The translations under genes were made by a program, and so were the position numbers. This document shows positions 44,937 to 53,320 of a DNA stretch of 64,000 bases, piece by piece. Each line of letters begins with the position of its first letter. The first letter of the stretch is position 1. Below the pieces are notes generated by a model. That model did no database searches. It was not told the DNA's origin and was given only the letters and a program-made list of their open reading frames with translations. The DNA lies in the NCBI RefSeq assembly GCF_043641925.1, contig NZ_JBHZRU010000001.1, positions 1 to 64,000 on the forward strand. The letters run 5' to 3'. This stretch comes from Paenisporosarcina quisquiliarum_A (GTDB lineage: Bacteria; Bacillota; Bacilli; Bacillales_A; Planococcaceae).

Positions 44937-45854
44937 ATGATGCCTTTAAATATATTCGGATTTCAAGCATTATGGAGTCCCTATTTATTAGCTTTTACAC
45001 TCTTGATCATTGGAGTCTATTTTCTCTTTACAATAAAGTGGCGAAATCGTTTTATAGGAAGTCAACCATTAAAGATAAGGGAAGCAAATTCTTTTGTAAT
45101 TGCGCTTATTCTCTTTTACATTGTAAAAGGATCACCAATTGATTTACTTGCTCATATTTTATTTTCAGTCCATATGGTTCAAATGGCGTTATTATTAATG
45201 TTGATACCACCATTGCTCATTTCGGGTATACCACCATGGATGTGGAGAAGTTTTTTATCTGTAAAAGTATTTAAAATTGTGTTTCGTTTTTTCACTAAAC
45301 CCATTTTGGCATTACTTGTTTTTAGTGCATTGTTTTCTGTTTACCATATACCTGTTGTGTTGGATACGATCAAACTGTATGATTGGTTGCATAGTTTAGT
45401 GACATTTATTGTATTCTTATCGGCTTTATTTTTTTGGTGGCCTATTGTCAATAAATTGGAAGGCGAAAATCAAGTGCATGGCTTAAAAAAAATAGGTTAT
45501 ATCATAGGGAATGCTATTTTAATTACTCCTGCTTGTGCACTAATTATCTTTGCTACAAATCCTATGTATTCGACCTATTCTAATGGTGAGGCATGGTTGA
45601 AGGCAATGGAGTTATGTGTACCAGCTTCAACTTTATCTACTTTAAACTTATCAGGACCTGAATTATTTACAAATATGCCAGTAGTTGAAGATCAGCAACT
45701 TGGTGGCATCATTATGAAGATTATTCAAGAGGTCATTTATGGTGTCTTTTTGGCTATGATTTTCTTCCAATGGTATAAGTCAGAGCAAGATAATGCGGAC
45801 GAAATAACGCAAAAAGCTTTAGACGACCGACAAGCAATTGCGTCTCATCAGTAA
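44937..45854 (+). CDS. ctaG: Cytochrome oxidase assembly factor CtaG
   Basis: The 305-residue protein with about seven TM helices belongs to the caa3_CtaG family, needed for assembly of the caa3 oxidase, probably its CuB centre. Conserved parts are GSPIDLLAHILFSVHMVQMALLLMLIPPLL (read here as two helices) and FWWPIVNKL, with His/Met ligands in HMVQM. AAAGGAGCG precedes the ATG. It follows the structural genes, its usual place. Confidence 0.93.
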   Translation: MMPLNIFGFQALWSPYLLAFTLLIIGVYFLFTIKWRNRFIGSQPLKIREANSFVIALILFYIVKGSPIDLLAHILFSVHMVQMALLLMLIPPLLISGIPPWMWRSFLSVKVFKIVFRFFTKPILALLVFSALFSVYHIPVVLDTIKLYDWLHSLVTFIVFLSALFFWWPIVNKLEGENQVHGLKKIGYIIGNAILITPACALIIFATNPMYSTYSNGEAWLKAMELCVPASTLSTLNLSGPELFTNMPVVEDQQLGGIIMKIIQEVIYGVFLAMIFFQWYKSEQDNADEITQKALDDRQAIASHQ

Positions 45855-45890
45855 GAAAACAAATTTCGATCGATGATAGGAGAATTAGCC

Positions 45891-46352
45891 ATGGACTTAC
45901 CATTATTACCAACAATCAGTACTTTCTTCATTGTTTTAAGTGCGGTGCTTGTAGCGATTGGATGGACATTGATAAAACAAAAAAAGATAGAAGCTCATAA
46001 GAAAACAATGTTTGCAGCAGCAATTTCAGCCATTTTATTCTTCATCATTTATGTTTCTCGAACAATTTTTGTTGGAAACACAGCTTTTGGGGGACCGGAA
46101 GAATATAAAATTTACTATACGATCTTTCTAGTTTTTCATATTTGCTTAGCAACAACGGGTGCTGTCTTTGGCATTAGTACTTTGCTAACTGGATATAAGA
46201 ACAACTTGAAAATCCATCGTAAACTAGGACCCATTACAAGTATTATTTGGTTTTTCACTGCAATCACAGGAGTAGCCGTTTATTCGTTACTTTATGTCAT
46301 TTATCAAGGTGGAGAAACAACTTCTGTTATTAAAGCAATATTAGGATTTTAA
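45891..46352 (+). CDS. ctaM: DUF420 oxidase-maturation protein (CtaM/YozB-like)
   Basis: The 153-residue protein with four TM helices matches the DUF420 family: a LPTISTFFIVLSAVLVAIGW start, a KKQKIEAHKKTM-like basic loop and KIHRKLGPITSIIWFF. Staphylococcus CtaM, a member, is needed for maturation of the aa3 quinol oxidase, and YozB is the B. subtilis member. Its place after ctaG supports an oxidase-assembly job. The start at 45891 has AGGAGA upstream; the earlier ATG at 45873 has none. Confidence 0.85.
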   Translation: MDLPLLPTISTFFIVLSAVLVAIGWTLIKQKKIEAHKKTMFAAAISAILFFIIYVSRTIFVGNTAFGGPEEYKIYYTIFLVFHICLATTGAVFGISTLLTGYKNNLKIHRKLGPITSIIWFFTAITGVAVYSLLYVIYQGGETTSVIKAILGF

Positions 46353-46357
46353 TAAGT

Positions 46358-46395
46358 AACGCCAACAATCTCATTTTGGATCGTTGGCGTTTTTT
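46358..46395 (+). terminator. Terminator after ctaM
   Basis: Stem AACGCCAAC/GTTGGCGTT with inner ATC/GAT and a T6 run. Confidence 0.9.
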
Positions 46396-46600
46396 CTAAT
46401 AATAGTGACGAATTTCCAATGATCCAAAGAAAGAACCATTCATAATCGGATTAGCTCACAGATGCTTTTAATGATATGAATTAGAAAATGCGTCTCAAAC
46501 CCTAAGAGTGACATTTATGGCCTAGCTTCCTCACGAACAAGGGGAGGTAGGACAGTCATTCTAAAGGAGTGACACGCATTTTTTTAGTATCTACTAATTC

Positions 46601-47659
46601 TTATAATTTAAAGTTCGTCTTCACGATTCCTGCTTCTTTAGCAGTTGTGAAAATGATGACAACGAAGGGTCCGATTATTAACCCTAGGAATCCAAAGATT
46701 TGTAACCCTATGAACATGGCAATTAAAGTTGCAAGAGGAGATAACCCAATTTGAGAACCCATTAACTTTGGTTCCACAGCTCTTCGAATGATTAACAATA
46801 CTAAAGCTAATATTGCGAGCTTTGTTCCTAAGGCAATATCGCCAGTTATAAATTGATAAAGAGACCATGGACCAACAATAGCGATCGAACCAAGTATTGG
46901 AATGATATCGATAATCCATATAACGATAGACATCACCAGTGCATATTCAGGAGCTATAATTAATAAGCCAATGAAACTAGCTACTAATATAAATAGACTA
47001 GCTAAAAACTGAGCTTTCATAAATCCAAAGATGACGGAGTTTAACCGGGACGTCATAAATCGAACTTTTTCTGCGCTTGAAGGAGTTAAATGACGAAACA
47101 CCATCTTTTTTAAATCAGTTAAATCAAGCATAAATAAGAATAAAGTGATTATGTAAACGATAAAACTCACTAAAAAATTAGGGATTTCAGTTAATAACCC
47201 ACTGATGCTGTCTGAGTCTATGATTCCAAGAACCGCTTTTTGAGCACTACTAAAAAATGTTTTCAACTCTTGATTAATTGATTCAATCACTTCAGTTGGC
47301 ATTCCTTGTGTAAAACTAACAAGTTTACTTTGAACATTCATCCAGGAGAGGGAAAGCGTGTTGAAGTAGTCTGGAGCAATTTTGGAAAGTTGAATAATTT
47401 GACCAATAATTTGGGTAATCGTGAAGTATAAAACTCCTGAAATAACCAATAAAAAAAGAATAAAGACTGTAATAACACTTGTTTTTCGCTTCCAAGAAAA
47501 TTTAAATTTACTCCACTTAACGATCGGTTCTAAGAGAAATGCCGTAATCAGAGCGAGAATAATTGGAATTGAAATGGGTAACACAAAGGTAATAAATAAA
47601 ATAGCAAGTAAAGCTAGTAGAGCAAGTATGAGAACCTTTTTTGTCAGCCATTTGGGCAA
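46601..47659 (-). CDS. AI-2E family (YtvI-like) membrane protein
   Basis: The 352-residue protein has seven or eight TM helices in the UPF0118/AI-2E exporter pattern: paired N-terminal helices, a soluble helical segment (about residues 80-150), then helices with IIDIIPILGSIAIVGPW and KLMGSQIGLSPLATLIAMFIGLQIFG, which are hallmarks. B. subtilis YtvI is a sporulation-linked member, but others have different roles (transport, sodium/proton exchange). The start is TTG at 47659, with AGAGGTG six bases upstream. It is absent from this position in B. subtilis. Confidence 0.8.
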   Translation of the reverse strand: MPKWLTKKVLILALLALLAILFITFVLPISIPIILALITAFLLEPIVKWSKFKFSWKRKTSVITVFILFLLVISGVLYFTITQIIGQIIQLSKIAPDYFNTLSLSWMNVQSKLVSFTQGMPTEVIESINQELKTFFSSAQKAVLGIIDSDSISGLLTEIPNFLVSFIVYIITLFLFMLDLTDLKKMVFRHLTPSSAEKVRFMTSRLNSVIFGFMKAQFLASLFILVASFIGLLIIAPEYALVMSIVIWIIDIIPILGSIAIVGPWSLYQFITGDIALGTKLAILALVLLIIRRAVEPKLMGSQIGLSPLATLIAMFIGLQIFGFLGLIIGPFVVIIFTTAKEAGIVKTNFKL

Positions 47660-47722
47660 TGAATACACCTCTTTTCCACTGTTCTTATAAGTATAGACAA
47701 GAAAAAGAACTTTGAACAGATG

Positions 47723-47758
47723 AAAAAAAACGCCATGGAAAATTTATTTCCAGGCGTT
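47723..47758 (-). terminator. Terminator of yugN
   Basis: Stem AACGCC...GGCGTT with inner TGGAAA/TTTCCA; A8 on the plus strand gives the T8 run. Confidence 0.88.
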
Positions 47759-47762
47759 TATA

Positions 47763-48128
47763 TTATGCACGAATTTCAAAAGCGTTTAAATCCGTTTTAA
47801 CAGCTGCTAAAGTTTGTTGGCATGATTTCACTAAGTGAGCAGGAAAGACTTCTTGGTCCCCATATTCTACACCGTGTGGATAATAATGCTTTCCTACAAC
47901 TGGTTTCATTAAAGTGATGATTGCATCATGTGATCCAATATCGCCTTCTGGTGTGAAACCAAATATACGAAGATAGAAAGTACCTTCTTTAATTTCATAT
48001 TTCTTATCATACGTTACACGTTCGTAATCCCATTGACCTTCACGAACCAATCCGTGCTTTAACATGATTTCATCCAGCAATTCTAAATCAGCTGCTGTAT
48101 TTTCAAGACCAGTATTTTCAAAATACAT
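47763..48128 (-). CDS. yugN: YugN-like family protein
   Basis: The 121-residue soluble protein matches the YugN-like family: MYFENTGLENTAADLELLDE start, GLVREGQWDYERVTYD and TLMKPVVGKHYYPHGVEY. The function is unknown. The start is at 48128, where GGAGG lies at good spacing; an open frame extends 33 codons upstream but without a ribosome binding site. In B. subtilis yugN lies elsewhere, so this is a local rearrangement. Confidence 0.82.
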   Translation of the reverse strand: MYFENTGLENTAADLELLDEIMLKHGLVREGQWDYERVTYDKKYEIKEGTFYLRIFGFTPEGDIGSHDAIITLMKPVVGKHYYPHGVEYGDQEVFPAHLVKSCQQTLAAVKTDLNAFEIRA

Positions 48129-48213
48129 AGATTCGTCCTCCTTTAAATGCATTATACCTATGAAGCGTTCCATTTTATAATAGTTGAAATTACGTTTTGT
48201 TGCAATGACAACA

Positions 48214-48243
48214 TTGTGTCTAAACACTTTTCATTGATATAAT
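48214..48243 (+). promoter_or_regulatory. Probable sigma-A promoter of ylbC
   Basis: TTGTGT (48214-48219) and a perfect TATAAT (48238-48243) with an 18-bp spacer, 36 bases before the start. Confidence 0.5.
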
Positions 48244-48278
48244 AGACTCATCTCTCCAAGAATAAAGGAGTTTTCGAT

Positions 48279-49367
48279 TTGAAGGTATTGGTTCGAGTTC
48301 TTATATTAATGGCCATAATGTTGACCTTATTTTTCTATTCAGACCAATCCGTGAAAGAAAACGACGTTTTAGAAGCCCCAAATTCAAGTGGGCAAGCGAT
48401 TCCACAACCTAACTTGCAGCCTCCAAATGAAACAAATTCAATTGCAAGACCAGCGAGTGGTCTATCAACTTTAATTGGTCAGGAAACTTCTGGGCTTATT
48501 TCACAGTTCGGAGGTCCAAATCGTATTGAAGCGTCTGCATTCGGATATTCATGGTGGATTTATAACGAATCTCCATCCTTATTTATGATGGTTGGCGTCA
48601 ATAAAGATATCATAAATCAAGTATATATTGCTGGAAACAAATTAGATGCCGCACCTTTTCAAATACAACAATCCGTAGAAGAGGTATACCGGTTTACGAT
48701 TATTCAGAATGAAATTTCTGTCGGTATTGATGATAATAATTATACCTTTTCTTTAGGACAAGAAGATGTGATGAATCGCATACTTGTTGAGTTTGATGGC
48801 TTATATGCTCAAGTATATGTTGATAAAGTGGACAGGGAAATTGAAGCCATTCGTTTTACGGATCCGAAAACATTAGTGTTGCATCAACCTTATGAGATGA
48901 GTTATAAAGGCGACTACTTAGCACCTAGTGTCCCATCAACATCTGAGCAAAAAGAAATTGATGAATCAAATGAACGACAAACTTTTGATTTAACTAATTT
49001 ATTTAGATTAAGACATGATATTCGTCAGGTTGAACCAGATCTTTCTTTGAGCATGGTTGCTCGAAAACATAGTGAAGATATGGCTATTCAAAACTATTTT
49101 TCACATGAATCACCTAATTACGGGGATTTAGAGGATCGATTGAAAGAGGCTGAAATACCATTTACAACTGCTGGAGAAAATATCGCTGCTTTCTACTTTG
49201 ATCCCATTGAAGTAGTGCATGGGTGGTTAAATTCTCCAGATCATAGAGAAATGTTATTAAATGAGGACTTCACACATGTAGGATCCGGGGCATTTGGAAA
49301 ATATTACACGCAAAATTTTGTTGAACGTGAAATAAGCGAAATGCCAAAAGCGGATAATGAAAGATAA
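48279..49367 (+). CDS. ylbC: CAP/SCP-domain protein YlbC
   Basis: The 362-residue protein has an N-terminal membrane anchor (residues 3-20), a CAP-associated domain (about 60-210, GGPNRIEASAFGYSWWIY) and a C-terminal CAP/SCP domain (about 235-350). Conserved CAP residues are visible: SEDMAIQNYFSHESPNYG, AGENIAAF and WLNSPDHREMLL. It is probably surface-exposed; the function is unknown. TTG at 48279 has AAAGGAG upstream. Its position matches YlbC of B. subtilis. Confidence 0.9.
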   Translation: MKVLVRVLILMAIMLTLFFYSDQSVKENDVLEAPNSSGQAIPQPNLQPPNETNSIARPASGLSTLIGQETSGLISQFGGPNRIEASAFGYSWWIYNESPSLFMMVGVNKDIINQVYIAGNKLDAAPFQIQQSVEEVYRFTIIQNEISVGIDDNNYTFSLGQEDVMNRILVEFDGLYAQVYVDKVDREIEAIRFTDPKTLVLHQPYEMSYKGDYLAPSVPSTSEQKEIDESNERQTFDLTNLFRLRHDIRQVEPDLSLSMVARKHSEDMAIQNYFSHESPNYGDLEDRLKEAEIPFTTAGENIAAFYFDPIEVVHGWLNSPDHREMLLNEDFTHVGSGAFGKYYTQNFVEREISEMPKADNER

Positions 49368-49379
49368 TGTATAAATTCA

Positions 49380-50108
49380 TTAACGAACAATGGTTCCTTC
49401 ATCGGAGCTTCCAAATTGTCTAATATGCAGTGGTATTTGGTGAGTAGTCGCTAAATCCACTGCTTTTTTTTGTAAAATAGGATGACCTTTTATACAATGC
49501 GAAGCTAATTCTGCATATGAAATTTCTTTTAATATCGAAGCTTCCTTATTTAACTTGGGATCATCCGTCATTACACCAGGTACGTCTTTATAAAACTCAA
49601 CCATTTTCACTCGAAAGTTGACCGCCATTAGAATAGCAGTTAAATCACTTCCGCCTCTACCTAAAGTCGTAAAACGATGATTCGTTGTTATACCTTGAAA
49701 ACCTGGAACAATTACACACGGGACTTGTTGTAAAAATTCTTCAATGTATTGTGTAGACGTTTTAATAATGGTCGCATTTCCAAAATGGTCATCTGTAAAT
49801 AATCCCGAATGGATGCCATATGCTAATTGACAGGGTATCTGCTCCTTAATTAGCTCCGCTGCTAAAACAGATGAAGCTAATAACTCTCCACAACTAGCTG
49901 CGAGATCCTGCGCTTCAGGAGCGCTTTTAAATGCCTCGCTTAAATGTATCAAAGAATCCGTTGAATATGGTTCACCAGCTCGGCCCATAGCTGATACGAC
50001 GACTATGACAGAATTATGAAGACGAATGGCATCTTTAATATGTTGAATGCATGCTGCTCGAGATTTTTCATCTCGCATCGCGATTCCTCCAAATTTTTGA
50101 ACAATCAT
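49380..50108 (-). CDS. Aspartokinase-like protein lacking ACT domains
   Basis: The 242-residue protein aligns with the catalytic domain of DapG-type aspartokinase: VVVSAMGRAGEPYSTDSL, SCGELLASSV, TLGRGGSDLTA (nucleotide/phosphate loop) and FYKDVPGVMTDDP. It ends where the ACT regulatory domains would start, so it should not feel lysine or DAP feedback. The N-terminal motif reads KFGGIAM instead of KFGGTSV, keeping Lys but losing the Thr-Ser, so full activity is uncertain. GAGGAG precedes the ATG. It is divergent from a MurE-like ligase; the pair is an insertion relative to B. subtilis. The end faces ylbC at 12 bases with no clear terminator. Confidence 0.8.
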   Translation of the reverse strand: MIVQKFGGIAMRDEKSRAACIQHIKDAIRLHNSVIVVVSAMGRAGEPYSTDSLIHLSEAFKSAPEAQDLAASCGELLASSVLAAELIKEQIPCQLAYGIHSGLFTDDHFGNATIIKTSTQYIEEFLQQVPCVIVPGFQGITTNHRFTTLGRGGSDLTAILMAVNFRVKMVEFYKDVPGVMTDDPKLNKEASILKEISYAELASHCIKGHPILQKKAVDLATTHQIPLHIRQFGSSDEGTIVR

Positions 50109-50154
50109 TTATCCAGCTCCTCATCAAATTGGTGACACTTTTTCTTTTTCTTAC

Positions 50155-50169
50155 ATACGCTGAACGTAT
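50155..50169. promoter_or_regulatory. Inverted repeat between the divergent aspartokinase/MurE genes
   Basis: ATACG-CTGAA-CGTAT is a perfect 5-5-5 inverted repeat at the centre of the 110-base divergent spacer, a likely regulator site. On the plus strand it contains CATACGCT, similar to the -10 (CATA...) of mother-cell sigma factors E/K, with AC pairs about 16 bp upstream. A TTGACT lies downstream but without a good sigma-A -10. Regulation by a sporulation sigma factor is a guess. Confidence 0.35.
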
Positions 50170-50218
50170 CTTGACTGTAATGTATTCAAGTGCGCAATTA
50201 TTGTGTAGGAGGGGAAGT

Positions 50219-51688
50219 ATGTCCTGCTTTATTGCAGATTTATTAAAAGACTGGCCGTGTACCTGGATTCAAGGGTCTTTTGCACAACCCATATACGGAA
50301 TAAAAGACGATTCTCGAAAAATAAAAAAAGGGGATCTATTTGTTGCGATTAATGGAAAAAAAGATAAAGGCAGAATTTATATAAATGAAGCGATTCAAAA
50401 AGGTGCAATTTGCATTATTTCAGAGGAAAAAGTAGATGAAATTCTAAATCCATCAATCGCCTTTGCAACTGTACCCAATACAAAAACATTTCTTTCTCAT
50501 GCCTGTGCAAGATTTTTTGGAAACCCTAGTGAAAAATTACATGTTATTGCGGTTACCGGTACAAACGGAAAGACAACTGTTAGTCATTTGATTGGACAAT
50601 TATTAGATTCTCAAGGCGTTCAAGTAGCTGTCATTGGGACACTGGGTCTCTTTATTAATGGAAAAAAGATACACCAATTTCATTCGAATTTAACGACGTG
50701 GTCAGCTATAGAATTGCATCAAACTTTAGCTTATTGTGTGAACAATCATGTAACACATGTTGTTTTGGAAGCTTCATCTATGGGATTAGCTCAACATCGT
50801 CTTGATCACTGTTCCATTGACCAAGGTGTATTTTTAAATTTGGGTCACGATCATTTAGAGGATCATGCTGGATTTGAAGAGTACGGAAAATCAAAGCGCA
50901 AACTAATAAACTTGTGTAAACAGATTGTGGCGAATGAAGATGATGAGTATTGGAATGAACATGTAACGAAAAGTGATAAACCGGTAGATTGGTTTAATAG
51001 TGGTCAAATCGAACTTGTGGAAATGAAGTCCAACCAAATGTTGATTCGATTAAAAGGGGATCGAACAATTATTCCTATCCAATTTACAGGGGTGTTCAAT
51101 GTAGCCAATTTAGCTGCAGCTCTAATGACACTTAACCAAATTGGATTTTCTGCTAATTTGCTAAAACCGTTTTTATCTTACTTGTCGTTACCAATGGGAA
51201 GGTTGCAAATGGTAGAAGGGGATTATTGTGAAGTATTTATAGATTACGCACATACACCTGAAGCCCTTCAACAAGTCCTTGAATCATTACGAGACTTTGT
51301 CAAAGGGCGATTAGTTTTGGTCTTCGGTTGTGGAGGGGATAGAGATCATGAGAAAAGGTCAGAAATGGGGAAGATTGCAAGCATGTATGCCGATAAGGTG
51401 ATTGTCACTTCAGATAATCCGCGTTCAGAAAACCCAATTGACATATGCCACGATATCATTAAAGATCTTCCAAGCCTTTCAACCATACATGTAGAACTTG
51501 ATCGGAAAGAAGCGATTGAAAAAGCACTTCAGCTTGCAAATCAACTAGATACGGTTTTGATTGCAGGAAAGGGACACGAAACTACTCAACATATTGGCTC
51601 AAACATAATCCCTCTATCAGATGAACAAATCGTTAAAGAGTTTTTAGCTCGTCGCAACGACAAAGAAAGAGCCGGTAGCGATTGCTAA
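50219..51688 (+). CDS. MurE-type UDP-MurNAc-tripeptide ligase (probable meso-DAP adding)
   Basis: The 489-residue Mur ligase has an N-terminal UDP-substrate domain (DDSRKIKKGDLFVAING), the ATP loop VTGTNGKTT (about residue 115), EASSMGLAQHR, the carbamoylated-Lys region FEEYGKSKRKL, FIDYAHTPEAL, and the C-terminal domain with SDNPRSENP and AGKGHE. DNPR together with GKGHE is the known signature of meso-diaminopimelate-specific MurE; Lys-adding enzymes have other residues. The normal murE sits in the dcw cluster, so this may be a second copy. AGGAGG precedes the ATG. The 3' end overlaps the thioesterase gene by 45 bases, tail to tail. Confidence 0.85.
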   Translation: MSCFIADLLKDWPCTWIQGSFAQPIYGIKDDSRKIKKGDLFVAINGKKDKGRIYINEAIQKGAICIISEEKVDEILNPSIAFATVPNTKTFLSHACARFFGNPSEKLHVIAVTGTNGKTTVSHLIGQLLDSQGVQVAVIGTLGLFINGKKIHQFHSNLTTWSAIELHQTLAYCVNNHVTHVVLEASSMGLAQHRLDHCSIDQGVFLNLGHDHLEDHAGFEEYGKSKRKLINLCKQIVANEDDEYWNEHVTKSDKPVDWFNSGQIELVEMKSNQMLIRLKGDRTIIPIQFTGVFNVANLAAALMTLNQIGFSANLLKPFLSYLSLPMGRLQMVEGDYCEVFIDYAHTPEALQQVLESLRDFVKGRLVLVFGCGGDRDHEKRSEMGKIASMYADKVIVTSDNPRSENPIDICHDIIKDLPSLSTIHVELDRKEAIEKALQLANQLDTVLIAGKGHETTQHIGSNIIPLSDEQIVKEFLARRNDKERAGSDC

Positions 51689-52129
51689 CTTTCTGCCAGT
51701 ATTATCTGTCACAACACTTTCAATAACCATTGTGCGTTTTCCTTTGTGTGCATACTGAGCTGTGGCGTGAATCTGATCGCCTGTGCCAATCGATAAATAA
51801 TTGATTGATAAATTAGTCGTCACAGCAGCAAATCCTTCTGTTAAAGATTGATTCGCCAGTATCCCCATTGCTGTATCCATGATTCCTGCTAAAATTCCAC
51901 CATGCGGTATTCCTAATGAATTATAGATGTATGGAGTTATTGGAATAGTCACTGTACAACTCGTATCCGTAACTGTGCGTTCAAGTAATAAACTACTCGA
52001 CAGGTAAGTGGAGGTCTCTTCATTTTGTTTACGTTGTAGACCTTCCATTAGTTGATCGAGTATATGCAAATCTTGATCGGATGCCTCATTTAGTATTTTG
52101 TTAAATCTATTTGTTAGTTCTTGTTTCAT
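51644..52129 (-). CDS. PaaI-family hotdog thioesterase
   Basis: The 161-residue protein has a helical N-terminus (about 1-50) and a hotdog domain with the PaaI signature YNSLGIPHGGILAGIMDTAMG (read as NSLGIPHGG plus following helix) and TTNLSINYLSI. It should hydrolyse acyl-CoA thioesters in the cytosol. The physiological substrate is unknown. AAGGAG lies seven bases before the ATG. Its 3' end overlaps the MurE-like gene. Confidence 0.85.
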   Translation of the reverse strand: MKQELTNRFNKILNEASDQDLHILDQLMEGLQRKQNEETSTYLSSSLLLERTVTDTSCTVTIPITPYIYNSLGIPHGGILAGIMDTAMGILANQSLTEGFAAVTTNLSINYLSIGTGDQIHATAQYAHKGKRTMVIESVVTDNTGRKLAIATGSFFVVATS

Positions 52130-52336
52130 CCTAATTCTCCTTTGAATTTAGCTCTAATATGTGTTGCTGTTGTTATGCCTCTAAACATTTCTAGCGTGGA
52201 AAGCGTATCGTTTTGGGCCATCCACAGTGAGGGTTGCGGTTGAAGAGTCCAGGATTCATGAGTCTCATAAGTATTGTTTATTTAAGATTTTATTAACAAT
52301 AAAAGTAAATTTAGTCTTAAATTAAAAAGCATCTCG

Positions 52337-52365
52337 TTCACTCTTTGGAAACTATCTGTTATGAT
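52337..52365 (+). promoter_or_regulatory. Probable sigma-A promoter of ylbF
   Basis: TTCACT (52337-52342) and TATGAT (52360-52365) with a 17-bp spacer, 24 bases before the ylbF ATG. The rest of the 52130-52389 gap shows nothing clear. Confidence 0.55.
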
Positions 52366-52389
52366 ATAGAAAGATTGGAGGGATGTCCG

Positions 52390-52839
52390 ATGATGATTAC
52401 ATCTGAATGGGCAAATATCATGGATGATGCTGATGATTTAGCGCAAATGATTTTATCCTCTGAACAAGCAACACGATATAAAGAAGCATATTTTGCCGTG
52501 TATACTGATGAATTATTAGCAAGACAAATAACTTCTTTTACTCGTTTAAAAGAACATTATGAAGATGTTCAACGCTTCGGGAAGTATCATCCAGATTATT
52601 CAACGGTTATGAAATCAATTCGTGTTCAAAAAAGAGAACTTGATATGAATGACCGTGTAGCAACTTTAAAATTGGCTGAAAACGAATTGCAAGATTTGTT
52701 AGACGAAGTCAGCTTACTTATAGGTAAAACCGTTTCTGAATCTGTAAAGGTTTCAGTCAGCAATCCCTTTTTCGCTACTGAAAGTTCATGTAGCACGGGT
52801 AGTTGCGGAACTGGTGGTTCATGCGGATGTTCGGCATAG
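52390..52839 (+). CDS. ricF: YlbF/RicF regulatory protein
   Basis: The 149-residue helical protein belongs to the YlbF family. With RicA and RicT it forms a complex that binds iron-sulfur clusters, controls RNase Y processing and affects sporulation and competence in B. subtilis. The body is alpha-helical (SEQATRYKEAYFAVYTDE). The tail is Cys-rich, with Cys in SCSTGSCGTGGSCGCSA, consistent with cluster binding. The start at 52390 follows GGAGG with eight-base spacing; the frame upstream has no ribosome binding site. Confidence 0.92.
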   Translation: MMITSEWANIMDDADDLAQMILSSEQATRYKEAYFAVYTDELLARQITSFTRLKEHYEDVQRFGKYHPDYSTVMKSIRVQKRELDMNDRVATLKLAENELQDLLDEVSLLIGKTVSESVKVSVSNPFFATESSCSTGSCGTGGSCGCSA

Positions 52840-52847
52840 CAGAAAAC

Positions 52848-52877
52848 AAAGCTTGCACCTGAAAAGGTGCAAGCTTT
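52848..52877 (+). terminator. Terminator after ylbF (hairpin family T, copy 1)
   Basis: A perfect stem AAAGCTTGCACCT/AGGTGCAAGCTTT with a 4-base loop. The T-run is short. The identical 30-base palindrome recurs at 53520-53549. Confidence 0.8.
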
Positions 52878-52914
52878 CAGTTTGTTTGTAGACAAATAAA
52901 TGTTGATTTACATT

Positions 52915-53030
52915 GTGGCGGACGCTTTCCGCGGGCAAGACTTCAGCCGCTTCCCTCGCGTTGCTCAGTGCAGGGTCTTCAGTTCTTGCTCATTCCGCCG
53001 GAGTCGCCGCCTCCATTCCAATCAACAGAA
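52915..53030 (+). repeat. Dispersed palindromic repeat element, copy 2
   Basis: This stretch matches the left part of the element at 23484 almost throughout: GGACGCTTTCCGCGGGCA, CAGCCGCTTCCCTCGCG, ATTCCGCCGGAGTCGCCGCC and TCAACAGAAATCA are shared. The pairing arms read GCAAGA (52935-52940) and TCTTGC (52984-52989) where copy 1 has GCACGA and TCGTGC, a compensatory change. Confidence 0.8.
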
Positions 53031-53320
53031 ATCACAGTAAATATGAATATTATTATTTGGATTTTGTTTATTTATATCTTTTTGATTTAATATGTCCAAC
53101 TAAAAAATAGTATAAACAATATATGACATCGAGCCTGATAAGGCGAGATTTTCTTGTCCAAAAATTACTGTATCATTGAATGATTAATTTTGAGAAACTT
53201 TCTTGACTATCCTTCAAATTATGTTGTAATTAGGCGCAATGTCAAAAATATTTTTTGTCAAACATGCATGATAAACATAACGCTGCAAACTACTGTAGTT
53301 GGAAAGTGGTCAGTTATTTC

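Noticed and set aside
46500..46570. Imperfect hairpin CCTAGCTTCC/GGGAGGTAGG between ctaM and the AI-2E gene
   Set aside because: The stem is interrupted, has no T-run on either strand and no partner copies in the window, so I cannot assign it a role.
52190..52230. GTGGAAAGCG near 52197 as a further end of the dispersed element
   Set aside because: Only about 10 bases match and the following GACCACC block is missing.
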